A stretch of DNA of 64,000 bases from Larus michahellis. Lineage: Eukaryota; Chordata; Aves; Charadriiformes; Laridae. A model generated the notes under the pieces. That model was not told the DNA's origin. It did not search any database and saw nothing but the letters and a program-made list of their open reading frames with translations. The DNA is taken from positions 19,073,701-19,137,700 of the forward strand of contig NC_133900.1 of the NCBI RefSeq assembly GCF_964199755.1, given 5' to 3'. Both the position numbers and the translations under genes were made by a program. Each line of letters starts with the position of its first letter. The first letter of the stretch is position 1. This document shows positions 11,328 through 24,968 of the stretch, piece after piece.

Positions 11328-14300
11328 ATACCTTTTGCAATCAGCGTGTATCTAGTTTTGCCCACTGTTAACAATCAGCCTGTGCCAGGTGCAATTATAC
11401 ACACCTTCAGCTGCCACAGCTAAAGATGATGACTTAGTAAGTCTTTCCAAAGCTACAAATTATGAGTGTGCAGCCAGGCCATTAGCCAGAATGCATTACT
11501 ACATACATGCACTGACTGTAAGTTTATACTGGAGCTTGCCATTAGCCAGGTTATAGGCCTCTATTTCAAAGTTGTATAAAGGAGTTCCTGGAGTTTATTC
11601 TTTCAACTTCTAAGTCAAATAGCCCTTAACACATGAGGCAAGATTACATACAGTTACCAGAAATAGTATCTGAGTATGTAATACACACTTGATATTGCAA
11701 GTCTCCAGCCTTCCTTTAGGGTCAGAAAGTGTGTCAACAAATTCTCTCGAGTCTTTCCCTTCATAGGTGGGAAAAAAGAATGGAAGACATTTAGCATTAG
11801 GGAATATCTGCTTCAAATTTTACGTTTTCTACAGGAACTTCCCATAGTTCCTCAAGAGAAAGCTGGAGGTACAGCAGTACCTGTGAATGTGAACAGAGAC
11901 CTTGGGGCAGGCAGCTGCCTTTATGCCTGGAGTAAGGATCTCCACAAATACTTGGAGATGCCTGCTAGATATCAGCGTCCCAATGCTCCTAATGTACTCA
12001 TTTTGTGTAAATAAAGGTTAAAATCTACTGTGTGAATTAATATTTCTACACAATACTTCTGGAAAGTGCAATGGTTGCTGAATGAGGTTGGAGAGGGTAA
12101 GGAAGAAGTACATGGCAAAAACTGCTGCTTCACAATTTTCATGCAGAAGAGTTATGAAAGTCAGTCCACTCTCCACAGTACAAAATAGATGAATAAGCAC
12201 CTCAAAAATAAGAGACATCTCAGACTATTGTCAAACTCCAACACAACTCCAAACTTGCTTGGTGTTTGGAGTGCTACTGTTCCCGTTTCAGGTTTTTTGT
12301 TTGTTTTTTCTTTTGGCTTTTCAACATGTTTGTGTCTTTGCACTTTCTGTGAGAAGTCAAAAGGAGAAGCAGAAATAACACAATAACGTGAGAAAGGTCA
12401 GCCTGTTGACAGTTCCAACTTGATTTTCAGATCAGAGAAGCCAGGGAGGGATAAGCATTGGGTAAGTACCTGAGCATGTGGATGTTTCAGACCTTTTCAA
12501 GGTTTCCTTATCAAAATCTGCAAAATGGAAGAAACCAAAGACTAAAACTATTATAATAAAAACGTGAACGTTCGCATGCACACACATGTTATTCCTGTAG
12601 AGGAATTGTGATTTAGGTCTTGTTTTCACATATCAGTCTCATTTCAGGGGTGATGACTTAAGCAACAAACAAAAAACCACCACCACAAAATCTCGGTCCC
12701 AAATAGCATTCTCTGAAATGTGGCATTCTTCAGACATAAATTTGTCTCATAAGGATGTAGGTGGCACCTGAGCCCATCCTGTCTTTTCTCTTTACTAGAG
12801 GGTACATTTGTTTACTAGAGAACAATGGGGAAACTTCACTTGGTTTATTTGTACACTTGCTTGCAAATATACTTGACTCTATCCCTGTATTATTTATTGT
12901 TTCTAAAGATTCTGAAGAACTAATTAAGTGCTATAAATGACTCAGGAGTAAGGAGGGAATTTCACCTGTAATGTAAAATGTTAAATGTTTCAGACTTTAG
13001 CGTTTGCAGCTCTACATTTTGTTATGCATATTATTAGTCATTTCTGAATAAGCATAAAATGAGGAATATTTTAGTCAAACAAAACCATATCGCACTACTT
13101 GATCTGAAATCAATCCACCAATTAAGTTAAATACATAATAAAGAATTTAATTGTATAAGCCACAAGCATTTTTTTTTTGGTGAAAACTTTTCAAATTTTG
13201 TGTAACCAAGCCGAGTGTCAATTGAGCAAGCTCCAGAAATAAAGGTATTGCCTTTACGAAAGTGGGCGTTTTAGCTTGATTCCCTAAATAATCCCAGTCC
13301 AAGGAGTCCTTTAAATAAAAAAAGTGTTGAGTAAAGAAACCTACACTGAAATACCAGCGTATGGGAGAGCGCAGGAGAACAGTGTGTATGGAGACAGATA
13401 ATTGTTAGCCTCCCTACACTTTACTGAACAGATTTTACTAACCTAAAAATGTCTGATTTAATTCATGGTGTGCAAAGCAAAACACAACAAGAAAGACTCT
13501 GTTTCACAGACGTGATTTTGTATATTTGCACCTTGTAATGGCTCCCCCGCAACTGCCCCTTGGAGTTTGTTTTGTTTGTTTACATTTGCCGGTTGTTTTG
13601 TAGAAAGAGCAGTAAAAGACATAATCACAGCCACGACACTAACCAAGGCTATTAACTGTGCTTTTGTACACTGCTGCTGTAGCTCTGACACTCAGTCTTA
13701 CTAACTACACAGTAGAATTTAAGCTGGATCATTTAAATAATGATAAAGCTGTCAAGACTCTGATGTGATTTTCTTCTTGAGCAATTCACCTTCTATTACA
13801 GGTTTTATTGTACTTTATAGTGGGCATCTGTAAATCTGTGGATCAGCTTAGCTCCCTAATTTACACCCATTGCACGTACTACATGGTTTTAACTGACTTA
13901 CTTTAGAAGGATTCACAGTAGTTGCTAGGAAACCTTTCTGTGTTCTTTTCACTTCTTATATAGCATTAGCTTTTCAATTGATAAGGCTGTACCTTTAGGT
14001 ACAGAGGGATTTAAGCAGAATCAAACAATGACGGTAGGACTGCAGCATAGATAAGCAAAAAAAAAGAGGGGGGGGAGTGCAAATCCTTGTTCTTTGTACA
14101 GGTAATACAGAGGATTAGACCAAAAGAAAGGACATAACACATTTTCCATTAATATTTTTTAAAGATATTCTGCATCACATTAAGAAAAGCAGCAAAACAA
14201 GACTTCTCACTATAGCTTAAAGTTTATACATTTGTAAATGACTGTAGCAGAGAAACCATTTCATTGTGCTACTTCTGTTACACAGCATGAGTTCCCGGGG

Positions 14301-16256
14301 ATAATTTCCAATGGTAATATTGTAAAGCAATTTTCTGTATGAGGGAAGGATAACTTCCATACAACTTCAAGGAAGTAAATGTTCTTACCAAAAGTATCTC
14401 TATTGCAAACGCATTGCCACCAAGATCACCCAGTTAAGAGTCATACTTTTTTCCTGCTGGAACACAGGATGGATGTCCTCAGGTTAGCAGACACACAGCC
14501 TATGTAAGAGCAACATAGAGCCATGTAGAGAGTGGGGAGATAAAAGAAAACTTGACCCTTATCTACTGTAAACTACGTTGTCTTGCTGCTTCTCATTCCA
14601 CTGGGATGAAATAGTCTCATCTTTTATTCGAAAGCATCCTTTTCCCAACCAATTCAGGTATACAAATGCATACCTGATGCACAGCAGTAATTACATTACT
14701 TTCAGAAGAAGGTTTTCTATTATGCCATTTTTCTCCTCTGCAAAGAATCCCGTCTCTTTTTAAAAGTTTCAGATCTTATTTGAGCAGGCTAACTGTGAAG
14801 AGCCCACTGACGTTCTGCAAATCTTCCTGTTCCTGATGCACCAAGGTAATTCACTGTCCTCAAAGCCGGATGGTGCCTGCTCAGCCAAGATCGTAGTACA
14901 CTCTTGGCATTGCAACTCATTAGCTTGAGCAGTACCCCAGCTATCTTTTAATAGGCCTTATAGTAAATTTAGGGATAGCGGAAGCTAATTTTTTGCCTTC
15001 ACAATTGAAAGAGGAAAGATAATCAGAATTGTCTTTTCTGAGGCTTTTTAATCTGGGACAGCTATAAAACTCTAAGCGTAGGTGGTCCTGCAGGTATTTG
15101 CTTGTTTTGAAGTTCCTGAAAACCAAACCCAATAACTTTTATTTATTTTTTTTCTATACTGTCCTGCAGAGACTAGAGAGTCTCATAACATGACAGGCTC
15201 ACTTCAGAAAAGAATCTAACTCATTTCTTCCAACAGCCTTACTCAAATCTCTTGGGTTAACAAATCTGGGTTTGCATTAGCACTGTCTTGGGTAGAGTGA
15301 GATTTTTTAAACACCTACTTTCCACCAGTCAATATGAAACAAGGAGAGAAAAGTATTCCCCAGCATCTTGCTTTCAAACCAGCCAAATCAGAGAATATAA
15401 AAGTGTGTGAATGTACACCCATAAGAAGGCTACCACACCTTCATTTCTAATATAGGCTGGCAAAATAAATATTTCAAATAATAAGAAAAAAACACAAATA
15501 GTAATTCATGAATGAGTTTAAAGCTCATGGAGTTTAAAGGTAAGCAGACCACTGAAAGAAACGGTGACTGGTTACACTCTGTAGACCATTAACTCCAACC
15601 AGTAAACCCTGTGCCAAATCCATTTTCAACCCTTCTTGAAAGGTGTGATTGTCTAAAGCAAACATCATCTCAGATGGATTTTAAAACATCCTGAGATAAG
15701 AGACAATATTCTTATGTGCAAAATGGTAATATCAATCTCTCAGTGATACATGCGAGATAAAGCCCCCACCCCATTCCCAAGAAAAACTCCCCATTTATGC
15801 ATCACAGTCTTGCATGAGCCCCTTTAGCCACAGGAACAAGCAGAAACCTTCATATTGTTATTGTGAAAGGAAGGCTAAGTTTTAAAAGAACTTGGCTACT
15901 ACTTCTCTTTGAGGCATATCCTTCTGCTTGATGACATCCTTTGAAACACTAGAAGCAACTGAAAAGATATCAAAGTAACAAAAGACTCTCCAAACCAAAC
16001 AAAAAACGATACAACCCCAGATCTCAAAAAACAAAAAGAGCGGCTGCGGCCCTCCATGCAGGATATGCTCTTATTAACTCTCTTAAGGGCCATTCTGAAA
16101 GTGCCAGAAGAAACATTACAGCACACAGGCTGAACTTTTCCTGTATCATCACAACTGACTTTGCATTGTATGCTTTCTGTTAGTCTTCTGTGTATTTCCT
16201 AAAATGTCATATGAATTAAGGTACATACCATAGGTTTATGTGGCTAACAATAAAAG

Positions 16257-16267
16257 AAAAAAAAAAA
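16257..16267. repeat. A11 homopolymer
   Basis: Eleven A in a row, followed by a GGAGGAAGAGGAGGAG purine stretch. No transposon body is recognised on either side. Confidence 0.8.
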
Positions 16268-17516
16268 CAGGAGGAAGAGGAGGAGCAGGGACTTAAACAT
16301 ATTTCAAAAGGCTCCAAATAACTTTTCGTTTGAAAAGGAATTCTTAACACCAACAGATGGAAATTTAGAAAACAAGATTCTCAAGAATAACTACTGAAAG
16401 CTACTTTAATCTTTTGGGTTAAATAGTCTGGATCACATTGACCTGAAGAGATCACTAATGAAATATATAGATGAATCTACATTTGAAATACTGCAGAGAG
16501 CCCGCAGAAAGAGACTCATGCAAAGCAAAATAGAAAATTCAAATTGCAACCAAAGGTGTTTTGCATTGGGAAATACAAACTAACATACCTATAGGAATAT
16601 TAGACTGTTTCTCTTTCTAAAACACATAAAAATCATATTAGCTAAAAGTATACAGAAAAGACTGCCTTCACTCAGAACTGTCTCTACAAAGGCAATCTGA
16701 GAAAATATACAGAACAAGACTAGATGAGCTCTCCTCTACTTTATTCCCATCTTCCTTAGAAGGAGATACACGAGGCTATGAAGTACCGTATTCTTCCAAG
16801 AGGAAATACCTGAGGAGTGTTGCTGCACATCTCAAACCAGCAATGACAGACAAAGTACTAAGATTTCATATGGAACTCGCTTATATTATGCAGGTAAATA
16901 CAAGAGAAATCCTGCATCCCCATTATACAACTGGACTTTGTTATTTGGTCTACTATTCAAGTGTAAGTAGTTAGGGTTAAAATACAAGTGATGAAGAATG
17001 AGACTTCTATTTAACTTTTGCTTACCAAAACTAAATCATGCATTCCATACCGTTTTATTTTTTTAAAGAGCGGTGTGTAGAAAAGAATAGTTTAATTCAG
17101 TTTTTAAATTGCACCCGAGGAGAATATAACTACTAGGCTATTCTCAGTTCCGAGTTCTCTACTTCACCCAGCAGTATTACACATCAAACAATGAAAACAA
17201 TACATAAAGCGTATGCTTGTGTATGATGGCAGCTCTCACTTCAAGATGCAAACAAAAGCTCTCATTTAGCCAGTCACACTATTTCGATCAATACAAACAC
17301 ATATTAGTGCATTAACTCTGCATGAGACATATCTGAAATGCCCAGAGGTTAGCAATCCCTCCATCATTACAACTTAGTTACTAGCTGACTTCACTAACCA
17401 TCAGTAGGATCGGTTTGCTTGCAAATGCCTACCCGGTTTCCCAGAAGCAGAAATTATGATTTATTTTTTTCAAATTCTGATTAATTCTGATTTTTTTAAA
17501 ATTAGAGATAATTGAA

Positions 17517-18018
17517 TGTTGTGGTTTAACCCCTGCCAGCAACTAGGACCATGCAGCCATCCAATCCCTTTCCCCCCAGGTAGGGTAGAGAGAAGAGGGA
17601 GAAAAAGGAGGAAAAATCCCCCAAACTCACGGGTGAGACAAAGATGGTTTAATAGAACCGCAATGGAAGAGAGAAAAAAATAAATGGTAAAAGAATATAC
17701 AAAATAAAGCGATGCAATACAAATTGCTCTCGGCACCCAATCATTGGTTGCCCAGCCCATCCCGAGCAGTGATCACAGATTCCTGCTCCCCAGCCAACCC
17801 CCATTTCTATACTGAGCACAAGGAATATTCCTTTGGCCAGCTTGTCCTGTCTATGCTCCCTCTCAGCTTCTATGGGAACCTGAAAAAGTCCTCGACTAAT
17901 GTAAACATCACTTAGCAACAACTAAAACAATGCGTTATCAGCATTATTCTCATACTAAATCCAAAACACAGCAGCTACAAGGAAGAAAATTAACTCTGTC
18001 CCAGCTGAAAACAGGACA
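17517..18018 (-). mobile_element. Solo LTR of an avian endogenous retrovirus
   Basis: About 502 bases, matching an LTR family I recognise from many bird genomes. On the minus strand it begins TGTCCTGTTTTCAGCTGGGA (18018 downwards) and ends with GGGGTTAAACCACAACA at 17517, giving the TG...CA termini of retroviral LTRs. An ATTAAA polyadenylation signal lies on the minus strand at 17653-17648, placing the 5' end of the LTR at the high coordinate. No primer-binding site follows 17517 and no polypurine tract precedes 18018, and no gag, pol or env remnant flanks it. It is therefore a solo LTR left by recombination between two LTRs. The immediate flanks (17511-17516 and 18019-18024) do not match, so the target-site duplication is decayed or the ends are slightly misplaced. 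Whether the family is ERVL or ERVK class is not decided here. Short open frames inside it are not genes. Confidence 0.8.
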
Positions 18019-20845
18019 CTGGGGAAGACCATAACTTTGTGTATCATAACTCTTAATTTTTCCTGTTGCAGTTTTTAAATAACTAGCAGTCAGTCAGCAG
18101 ATTTCTCATCTTTCACGACTTCTGTTGTACCACCACAGAATTAATAGGACTTGGCTTCTCTTGTATACCGCTGAAGTCTCGACAGGTTATACTGTATTCC
18201 CCACAGTTCAAGTCTGTCAGATATTAAGAAATGCTCTCATCCTAGTCTTGCACAAAAAAAGAAAAAAAGAGAAAGGCTTCCTTAACAACCAGAGGTTAAA
18301 AGCACATAGAAATAGATTGTTGGCATATGTAGATTATCCTTATGCTGCAAAGGCAGTGGTCCTCATATGCCTCAGTTCCCTCCACTGCTGTCTCACCAAT
18401 GCCGCTACACTTTACTGCCCATTTTTCAGCTTATAGGCAGCTGCACCTCCAGTCACCTCCCAAGTACGAGACAACTCCTTGTATGCAACTATGGTTCCAA
18501 ATCAAGTTCATGAAGTCCTGGACGTGATGATGGCTGATGATGAGGGCTGACAGAATCAGACACATACACTGAAAAAAGAGATACTATTCTCACATCCTAA
18601 CTCCTCTTTATGATCAAACTGCCCTTCAGCTTGTAAGCATTTCTTATCAGTCCCTTCAACATAGCAATATTCTCTGTCAAGTGATACTAATAACCTCATA
18701 AGTTTTTTCTTCATCTTCCAAATACTCATCCATCATACTTTCATGATGTCTGTGTAACTATACCTGAGCTGAAGGTTTTCTCATCCTCAATAGAGTAACA
18801 AGTCAAAAGACAGCTTTTATGCTGTTTGGGCTTTTGTAAGTAAAAGAGGACTCCAAAATCTAAATGCTCTTCCTTGTCTTCTGTCCTCCTCCTTTTCCCC
18901 TCTCCTCCCTTCAGTGATCAGCATGCTTGAGTGCTTCTTTCCAAAACAGCCCTTACGGCATGTCTTCCACTCTTCAACACGAGGAGGGCTGGGAAACCAC
19001 ACCCTCTGCAGCTGGTCAGAAGGAATCAACCAGCCCTTTTCTACAAATTAAAAAACCTGCATGGCTTTTATTTTTGTAGCAGCTGCAAAGATACAGTTGT
19101 AAAGGTGTTGCTGGTTCTTTCCTCTGTTGACTGTTGAACAAGTCAGCGTTATCTGTGGCAGTGCTTGTGTGCTCAGAAAGATAGCTTCTAAATACACGTG
19201 GGATTTTTGAGGGGAAACCACCCTACAAAATCTGTTGATGCATTTCCCCTAATAGTATTGCTGTCATGAATCCCAAACATTATAACAGACTGTAGTGACA
19301 TATATGGTAAGCATTTGAAAACTGATGATTAAACAAGTTTGTTTTCCTATGCCAAATGTAGACTTGAGAAGGAAACAGCTTACATGGGTAATAATGTTTG
19401 TTTTGGATCGATACGCAGTGGATTGCCCACTGCTGATTATTTTGAACAAATGCACAGCTCTACCCCATGTAATAAAAATCTGGCTGCCCTTTGTTACTCA
19501 TGAAACTCATAAAGGTTAAACCTTTAGCCTGAAGGAAAAAAAGATCCTTTTCATCCAATGAAAATTAATAGGACTGAGCATCCCTCCCCTCGCAGGCAGC
19601 TGTAATTTTTCAGCTAAGAGGCACAGAGGTTTAAGAAGAATTGATGATGGAAAGTTTTTGTCACCAACATAAACACATTTTGAAAGCGGCTAGCAGTAGG
19701 CTCACACGGAGAATTGTGCGTCTGAGGCGATGCCAGTGGTACTTAGCACAGCTGCTCATGGCTGTGCGCCTAATTGAATGTTGTTTGTCTCAAGATTTTC
19801 CAGTGGACCATTTCAAGTGGCAGCACACAGCTGATGTGCCATATAACCCGCATTAACACCTCACCTGCAAAATACATAATTACACTCAAATCTGCTGATT
19901 AGATGCAAAATGCAAACACATGCCAGTGGTTGCATTTCAGAAGTAACCATGCCCATCCACACTGAAGAAAATGAGTGGATTGTTATCTAGAACTGCTCCC
20001 GCATCCGGTCTCTCCAAAAAAATTAATGGTAGCATGTGTAGGAATTAAAATTTCAAATTATCATTTTTTGATGATGGCTCTTTATGGCTAGGTAAATCTA
20101 ATTCTGTTTGTTTCCCACATATTTATTTTGCATCTTAACTCTTACGTAAAGGTTTGTAAAACATATTTCTATGATAATAAAAAAAGGAAACCTGATAAAT
20201 TACTTCTTATATATATAGAATGAGCTGTCAAACTGCGCGATTTATAAAATTAGAGGATGTTAATCTAATACCTCTTAATATAACTGCTACTCTCATATCA
20301 ATCTTTTTTACTGGAGCATGGTGGTTCCAGATTTATTTATTTTTTAATAACTAGTGTTCACGTCAGAAGGAAGTTCATGTTTGTATTAAACTAATTTACA
20401 TCCATTTGAAAATGCTGAATCCAGGCCATTTCCTTTTTTCCACTGCGAATGCAGTCAAGCACAGTTGCTGCTGAATAACTATTTGGAAAACATGTTTTTA
20501 TTATTGTTGTGTCTTCAGGTGATCACATGCAGTGGCTGATCTGAGAGGTCATCACAGTCATTGTGAACGCAGTGGACTGAGCTTTGTTCTACCAGAGCAG
20601 GTAACAGCTTAAAAAACTCCAAACAGAACCTAAGCCGTGAATTTAGGAATAATTTCTTAAGACTTACTTGAAATAATGCATTTGTGTAGCATAATTGACT
20701 AAATTCACATCCACAAAGAGACATGAAACACGATTTGGGGTTTTTTTACCTTAGAAAATACAAACAGATAGTCTATCAGTATGCAGTCCTGCTAAATTCC
20801 ATGTGTTTTGAGGCTACTGTCATTAAAATAATGAATTCTTAGATT

Positions 20846-20856
20846 AAAAAAAAAAA
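20846..20856. repeat. A11 homopolymer
   Basis: Uninterrupted A run without an identified element upstream. Confidence 0.8.
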
Positions 20857-22979
20857 TTGTTTCAGGTAGGGTACCCCAAAAAAGAAAGAAACCTCAAAGG
20901 GGTTGGGAAAAGAAGCTTCTACTACCCTGTTTCTCCATCAGTGTCACGCCCGAGCTGAGGCTACAGGCTTTGGAGCTGGACAGGTATTCTGTAGGTGGAA
21001 TGCTGCTAAAGGCCATCAAAGTGGTTTTGAGATGAGTGAGATTTGGAAATAAAAGCCAGCTCACTCCCCTGCTTTTTCTCTTGCACGCTTCCTACCCCCA
21101 AAGCTACAGTAACTTCTTGGCGTCCCCACTACAGCGACGATGCTGCCATCAGTACTTTCTTTGAGGTATGTTCTTTACTCCACAGGCATGGGCTTATTCA
21201 GTCCCTTGTTAATTTTTACAACATTAACGGATCTCTTAGAGATTTTCCACATTGAGATCTCTTACTTTGTCAAACTAATTAGTGTTGTTTTAATCACTTT
21301 CGTATCTCAGAGCATCCACATCCTGATAGGTGCTTCAGAAAGAAGAATAAAGGAATGGCTCCTTCTGTGAAGATCTTGAAGTGATTCTCATTGAAATCAT
21401 TCAAGAAAGCAGCTCCTCTCAAAACAGACTTTACGAACCATACTTTAGGAACTCGTAAATGACATATATTGAATTGTTAACCCTTACATTGCACCCATCG
21501 TGATTTTGATATCAAATCTTTCTTTCATAAACTGATCAACAATTCCTTTTTAATAAACTCTCTTCTTGAGAGCATCTCTTACCTCAGTGAAATAATTGAT
21601 GTCTTTAAGGAGCACGGCTCTTTTACACAATTTGTATATTTTCACGAAGTATTGTATTACAAGGAACAAGATATTGACTTAGAGCAACTTTAGTAAACAA
21701 ACAAGAGAAAAAACTGCTCCAAGGAACTGACTTTACAAACAACAGTCTGTTGTATAGACACTAGATTTTACCAAAACTGAAGTGCAGTGAGGGAATACGA
21801 TACATGCTGATAATGTGCAGTGTTAAAGCCTCAGAGAAGAAATGACTGGGGGGGTTACTGTAGTAAGATGCAATTAGAGGGGCATTTTAAATTTCTTATT
21901 ACCAGAAGTGAATTTTAAGAGAGAATCTGACCAAGAATTTTGACTCAGACCTTTGAGAGAGCACTGTATTTAATCTCCTCATGAGCAAATTTGAAGTCTT
22001 GATTTATTCTCTGACACCCAAATTCTGTTAACGCTGTAAATAAACTACATATTTTTTAAAATCTCATCTATTATTCTCAACTCTCATACGTCTTTTTAAT
22101 TTTAAAATTAAATATTCTGGATATTAAGTTGCAAAATACTGTCTTTAAAAACTCATTTCAATGTATTAATAAGATAAGCTACTGATTACAGTAGTCCAGG
22201 TGTTCAGAACTGCTTAGATATCTCTATGGAGCACGGCACTGTGCCATATCATCATATTCTATCTTTTGTCTGGCTCATTTTGTTAGCAGAACATTTCAAT
22301 AACGTACAAAAAAGAAGCTTCTATGTTTCACTTTATTTCATTCATTGCTGTTCTTATCCACACCAGAATTACAGTTTTTATTTGAAGGTGTTGCGTGGGA
22401 GGTGACGAAGAGCCCAATGAACCTTCTTTATTCCCTTTCTTCCCACTTGTGGTAACAGGTCACACTGGGGTTTAGCTAGAAGAAGAATTTGAGTGGCCTC
22501 ACTTTAACAGGATAATTACAGTGCTATAGCTACGCTGATATAACTCCCCCATGTGGATACTCTATTTCAAGGATAAAAAAAATATTTAATTCTAGAATAA
22601 TTACTCTGCTTTTTAATGCTATCTGAACAAAGTTACTTTCTCTCTGAAGGGAGGGATCACATGGGAAGCATATCAAGATATCTACAAAGTTCTGTTTCTT
22701 CCTGTGGTCCAACCCTCTCAGGGCATCCTGAGATGCCGGCACAGCACCGATTCCAACTCGCCAAGTCTCCCCTGTACTTCAGTTAAGAGAAGAACATGAT
22801 CTGCCATCTAGTCTAGTCCAAGAGGCCTCTCCACAGAGAAGGGGATTGAAAATGGGATACCATGAGATATCTCAACTGTACTGTGTAAGTAGCTAATATA
22901 TAGGTTAACATCCGCCTGAACGGAAAGGATGAATTTACACTTGGTTAAATGTCTACACAGAAATAAAAACATTAATGTC

Positions 22980-22993
22980 TTTTTTTTTTTTTT
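22980..22993. repeat. T14 homopolymer
   Basis: Uninterrupted T run in AT-rich sequence. It could mark the reverse-oriented tail of an old insertion, but no body is recognised. Confidence 0.9.
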
Positions 22994-24672
22994 CTGATCT
23001 ACAGTTGAAAACTATGCTTTTATTTGACAAAAACAGCTTAGGCAGTCCCAATTACAGACTTAACTAAACTGAGTAACGTTTAGTTTAGGGACAGAAGCAA
23101 GGTTACTTGCGTCACAGAAACTATTCGCTTTTTAACATATAGAAATGCTTTACAAGTCCTTTTTGAAAATGGATCTAAGAAGATAGAAGATCTGTCTGTA
23201 CAAGTCTCCCAGTGTAGAATGTTTCCTAGACCTGCAGACAATTTCCGTGCTTTCACTTCACGTTATCAAAATGACTTCAGGCATTAAAAATGCCAAAATA
23301 GGTTATTTAATATAAGTGAAAAGAAATAGGTATGACATTCTATTATTTATTCCAGACTTTCCTTTTTCTCTTAGAAAGAGTGAAGCTTCTCAGTGGTGTT
23401 AGATAAAAAAAAATCAGACTCTACCTGATCTAGAAATACAATAAAAGGTTTTCTGTTCTTGCCGTGATAAATATTATGGATTATCTAGAGCTGCCCGATC
23501 ACAAGTGGCACCAAGAATACGTTTCGCATCATCAAAATCCTCATTGTTACTAGCAGAACCCCTACCACAGCCGGAATACAAACAGTTAAGTTCACAGCAC
23601 CTGAACCTTCAAAATCACCAAGACAGAACTATTTTTAGCTATAAAGCTATTTTGTAGTCTTTCATTTTTCTTAAGAGTGCAATTTTTAAAAAGAAAGTGC
23701 CTTGGTTACTGCTTTGCAGCTTTACACTTCAGTTAGTAAAGTGTCACAGGTTTTAAAGACCATCTCAACTTCCCCTTGAAAGGTATGAAAATACTCCTGG
23801 ATGACTTCTAAACAAAAGACTTAAGGGCAGACACTTAGCTTGTGTAAATCAGTATCACTCCATTTAAGTTAATGGAACTATGCCAAGACACCAGCTTTCA
23901 TCTGACATGGTCTATTTTTTGTTTCCAACTATTCTTTCATGGAGTTAGAGAACAGAAGAGTTTGAGAAGAGATCTTTCTGGGTACAGACTGACCTCCTCA
24001 AGCCTGACTGACACCATAAAATGGAACTTTAGCTGATGAACCAAACACTGCATCACATTTCCTCTAACAACAACAATCTGAAATAATGATCTATAGGCGC
24101 TTACTGTTGCCAGCACTTTTTAAATGATTCCCCTTGTGCCTCAACCGTTGAAATCCCAGGAAGTTAAATCAGCTTGCAAATTTGACTGAATCAACACCTG
24201 CTCATCCAAACCACATTTTAACTACAGGAAGGAATTCTTCAGTCTCATTTGGAACAGCAAAAAAACCGAAACACATGGCCAAACAATTTCAAGGCTCTGC
24301 AGGAATACAGAATTAAGCCATAGCATGTCCTTGCTGTTCCATTCTGTTTTCTACTAGTTCCAGTACACAAGCGGGCCCAGGCTAGAAATACATATATCAT
24401 TTGCCATACTTCTGTTGAAAAATAATCAAATACAGCCACACATCTTCTCTCACACGATACGAATCTAATTGAGAAATGGGAATTAATATCACAGTATCAT
24501 TAATAGTTTCTGCTTCGCTTTGTTTTCTTATATGCCTATGCATTGATACACATAATAGTGTGATATACTGAATGCAAAACAGTGGTACGTATAAGATCCA
24601 AAACAAGTAAGTTTCTTCTGATGCTATGAATTTTCTCAAAACTGGTTTCAACTTGGCCTTGCAATGACAACT

Positions 24673-24685
24673 AAAAAAAAAAAAA
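24673..24685. repeat. A13 homopolymer
   Basis: Thirteen A just upstream of the CR1 tail at 24725. It is not part of CR1, whose 3' end carries ATTCTATG-type repeats rather than poly(A). Confidence 0.85.
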
Positions 24686-24724
24686 GAAGTTTATACATTA
24701 TATATCATAAAGATATATACCACT

Positions 24725-24968
24725 GAAAGAGGACAGATTTATATTAGATATTAGGAAGAACTTCTTCACTATGAGGGTCGTGAGGCACTGGCACAGGTTG
24801 CCCAGAGAAGCTGTGGGTGCCCCATCCCTGGAGGTGTCCAAGGCCAGGCTGGATGGGGCTTTGAGCAGCCTGGTCTAGTGGGAGGGGTCCCTGCCCAGGG
24901 CAGGGGGGTTGGAACTAGATAATCCTTAAAAGTCCCTTACAATTCTAAACATTCTATGATTCTATGAT
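24725..24968 (+). mobile_element. 5'-truncated CR1 LINE (3' tail), plus strand
   Basis: A CR1 non-LTR retrotransposon fragment of about 244 bases. It contains the last 49 codons of ORF2 in one open frame (24729-24875), a TAG stop at 24876-24878, and the short 3' UTR. It ends in two copies of the octamer ATTCTATG (24951-24966) plus AT, the diagnostic CR1 end. The encoded tail carries the family block HWHRLPREAVGAPSLEV, which aligns with the equivalent block of the other CR1 copy in this window. Only the tail is present, as expected from incomplete target-primed reverse transcription. It lacks the endonuclease and reverse-transcriptase catalytic regions and cannot move by itself. CR1 is the dominant LINE of birds, which supports the host assignment. 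Confidence 0.95.

Larger units (their letters stand above)
9923..17516. other. AT-rich non-coding sequence
   Basis: No gene is supported. The minus-strand open frame 9923-10327 (134 codons) is long for this composition but has no recognisable domain, signal peptide or homologue and is within chance expectation. A 12-bp tandem duplication (10752-10775) and a splice-like junction on the minus strand near 11306 are the only local structures noted. A short direct repeat of ATTCTGATT-like units lies at about 17474-17492, just before the LTR. Confidence 0.6.
18019..24724. other. AT-rich non-coding sequence
   Basis: No gene or identified transposon. Homopolymers occur at 20846-20856, 22980-22993 and 24673-24685. 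A T/C-leaning stretch at about 18540-18760 has no recognisable element signature. Open frames up to 103 codons (18125-18436) show no known domain. Confidence 0.6.

Noticed and set aside
17470..17921. Several open frames on both strands
   Set aside because: They lie within the solo LTR, which is non-coding; they are by-products of its sequence.
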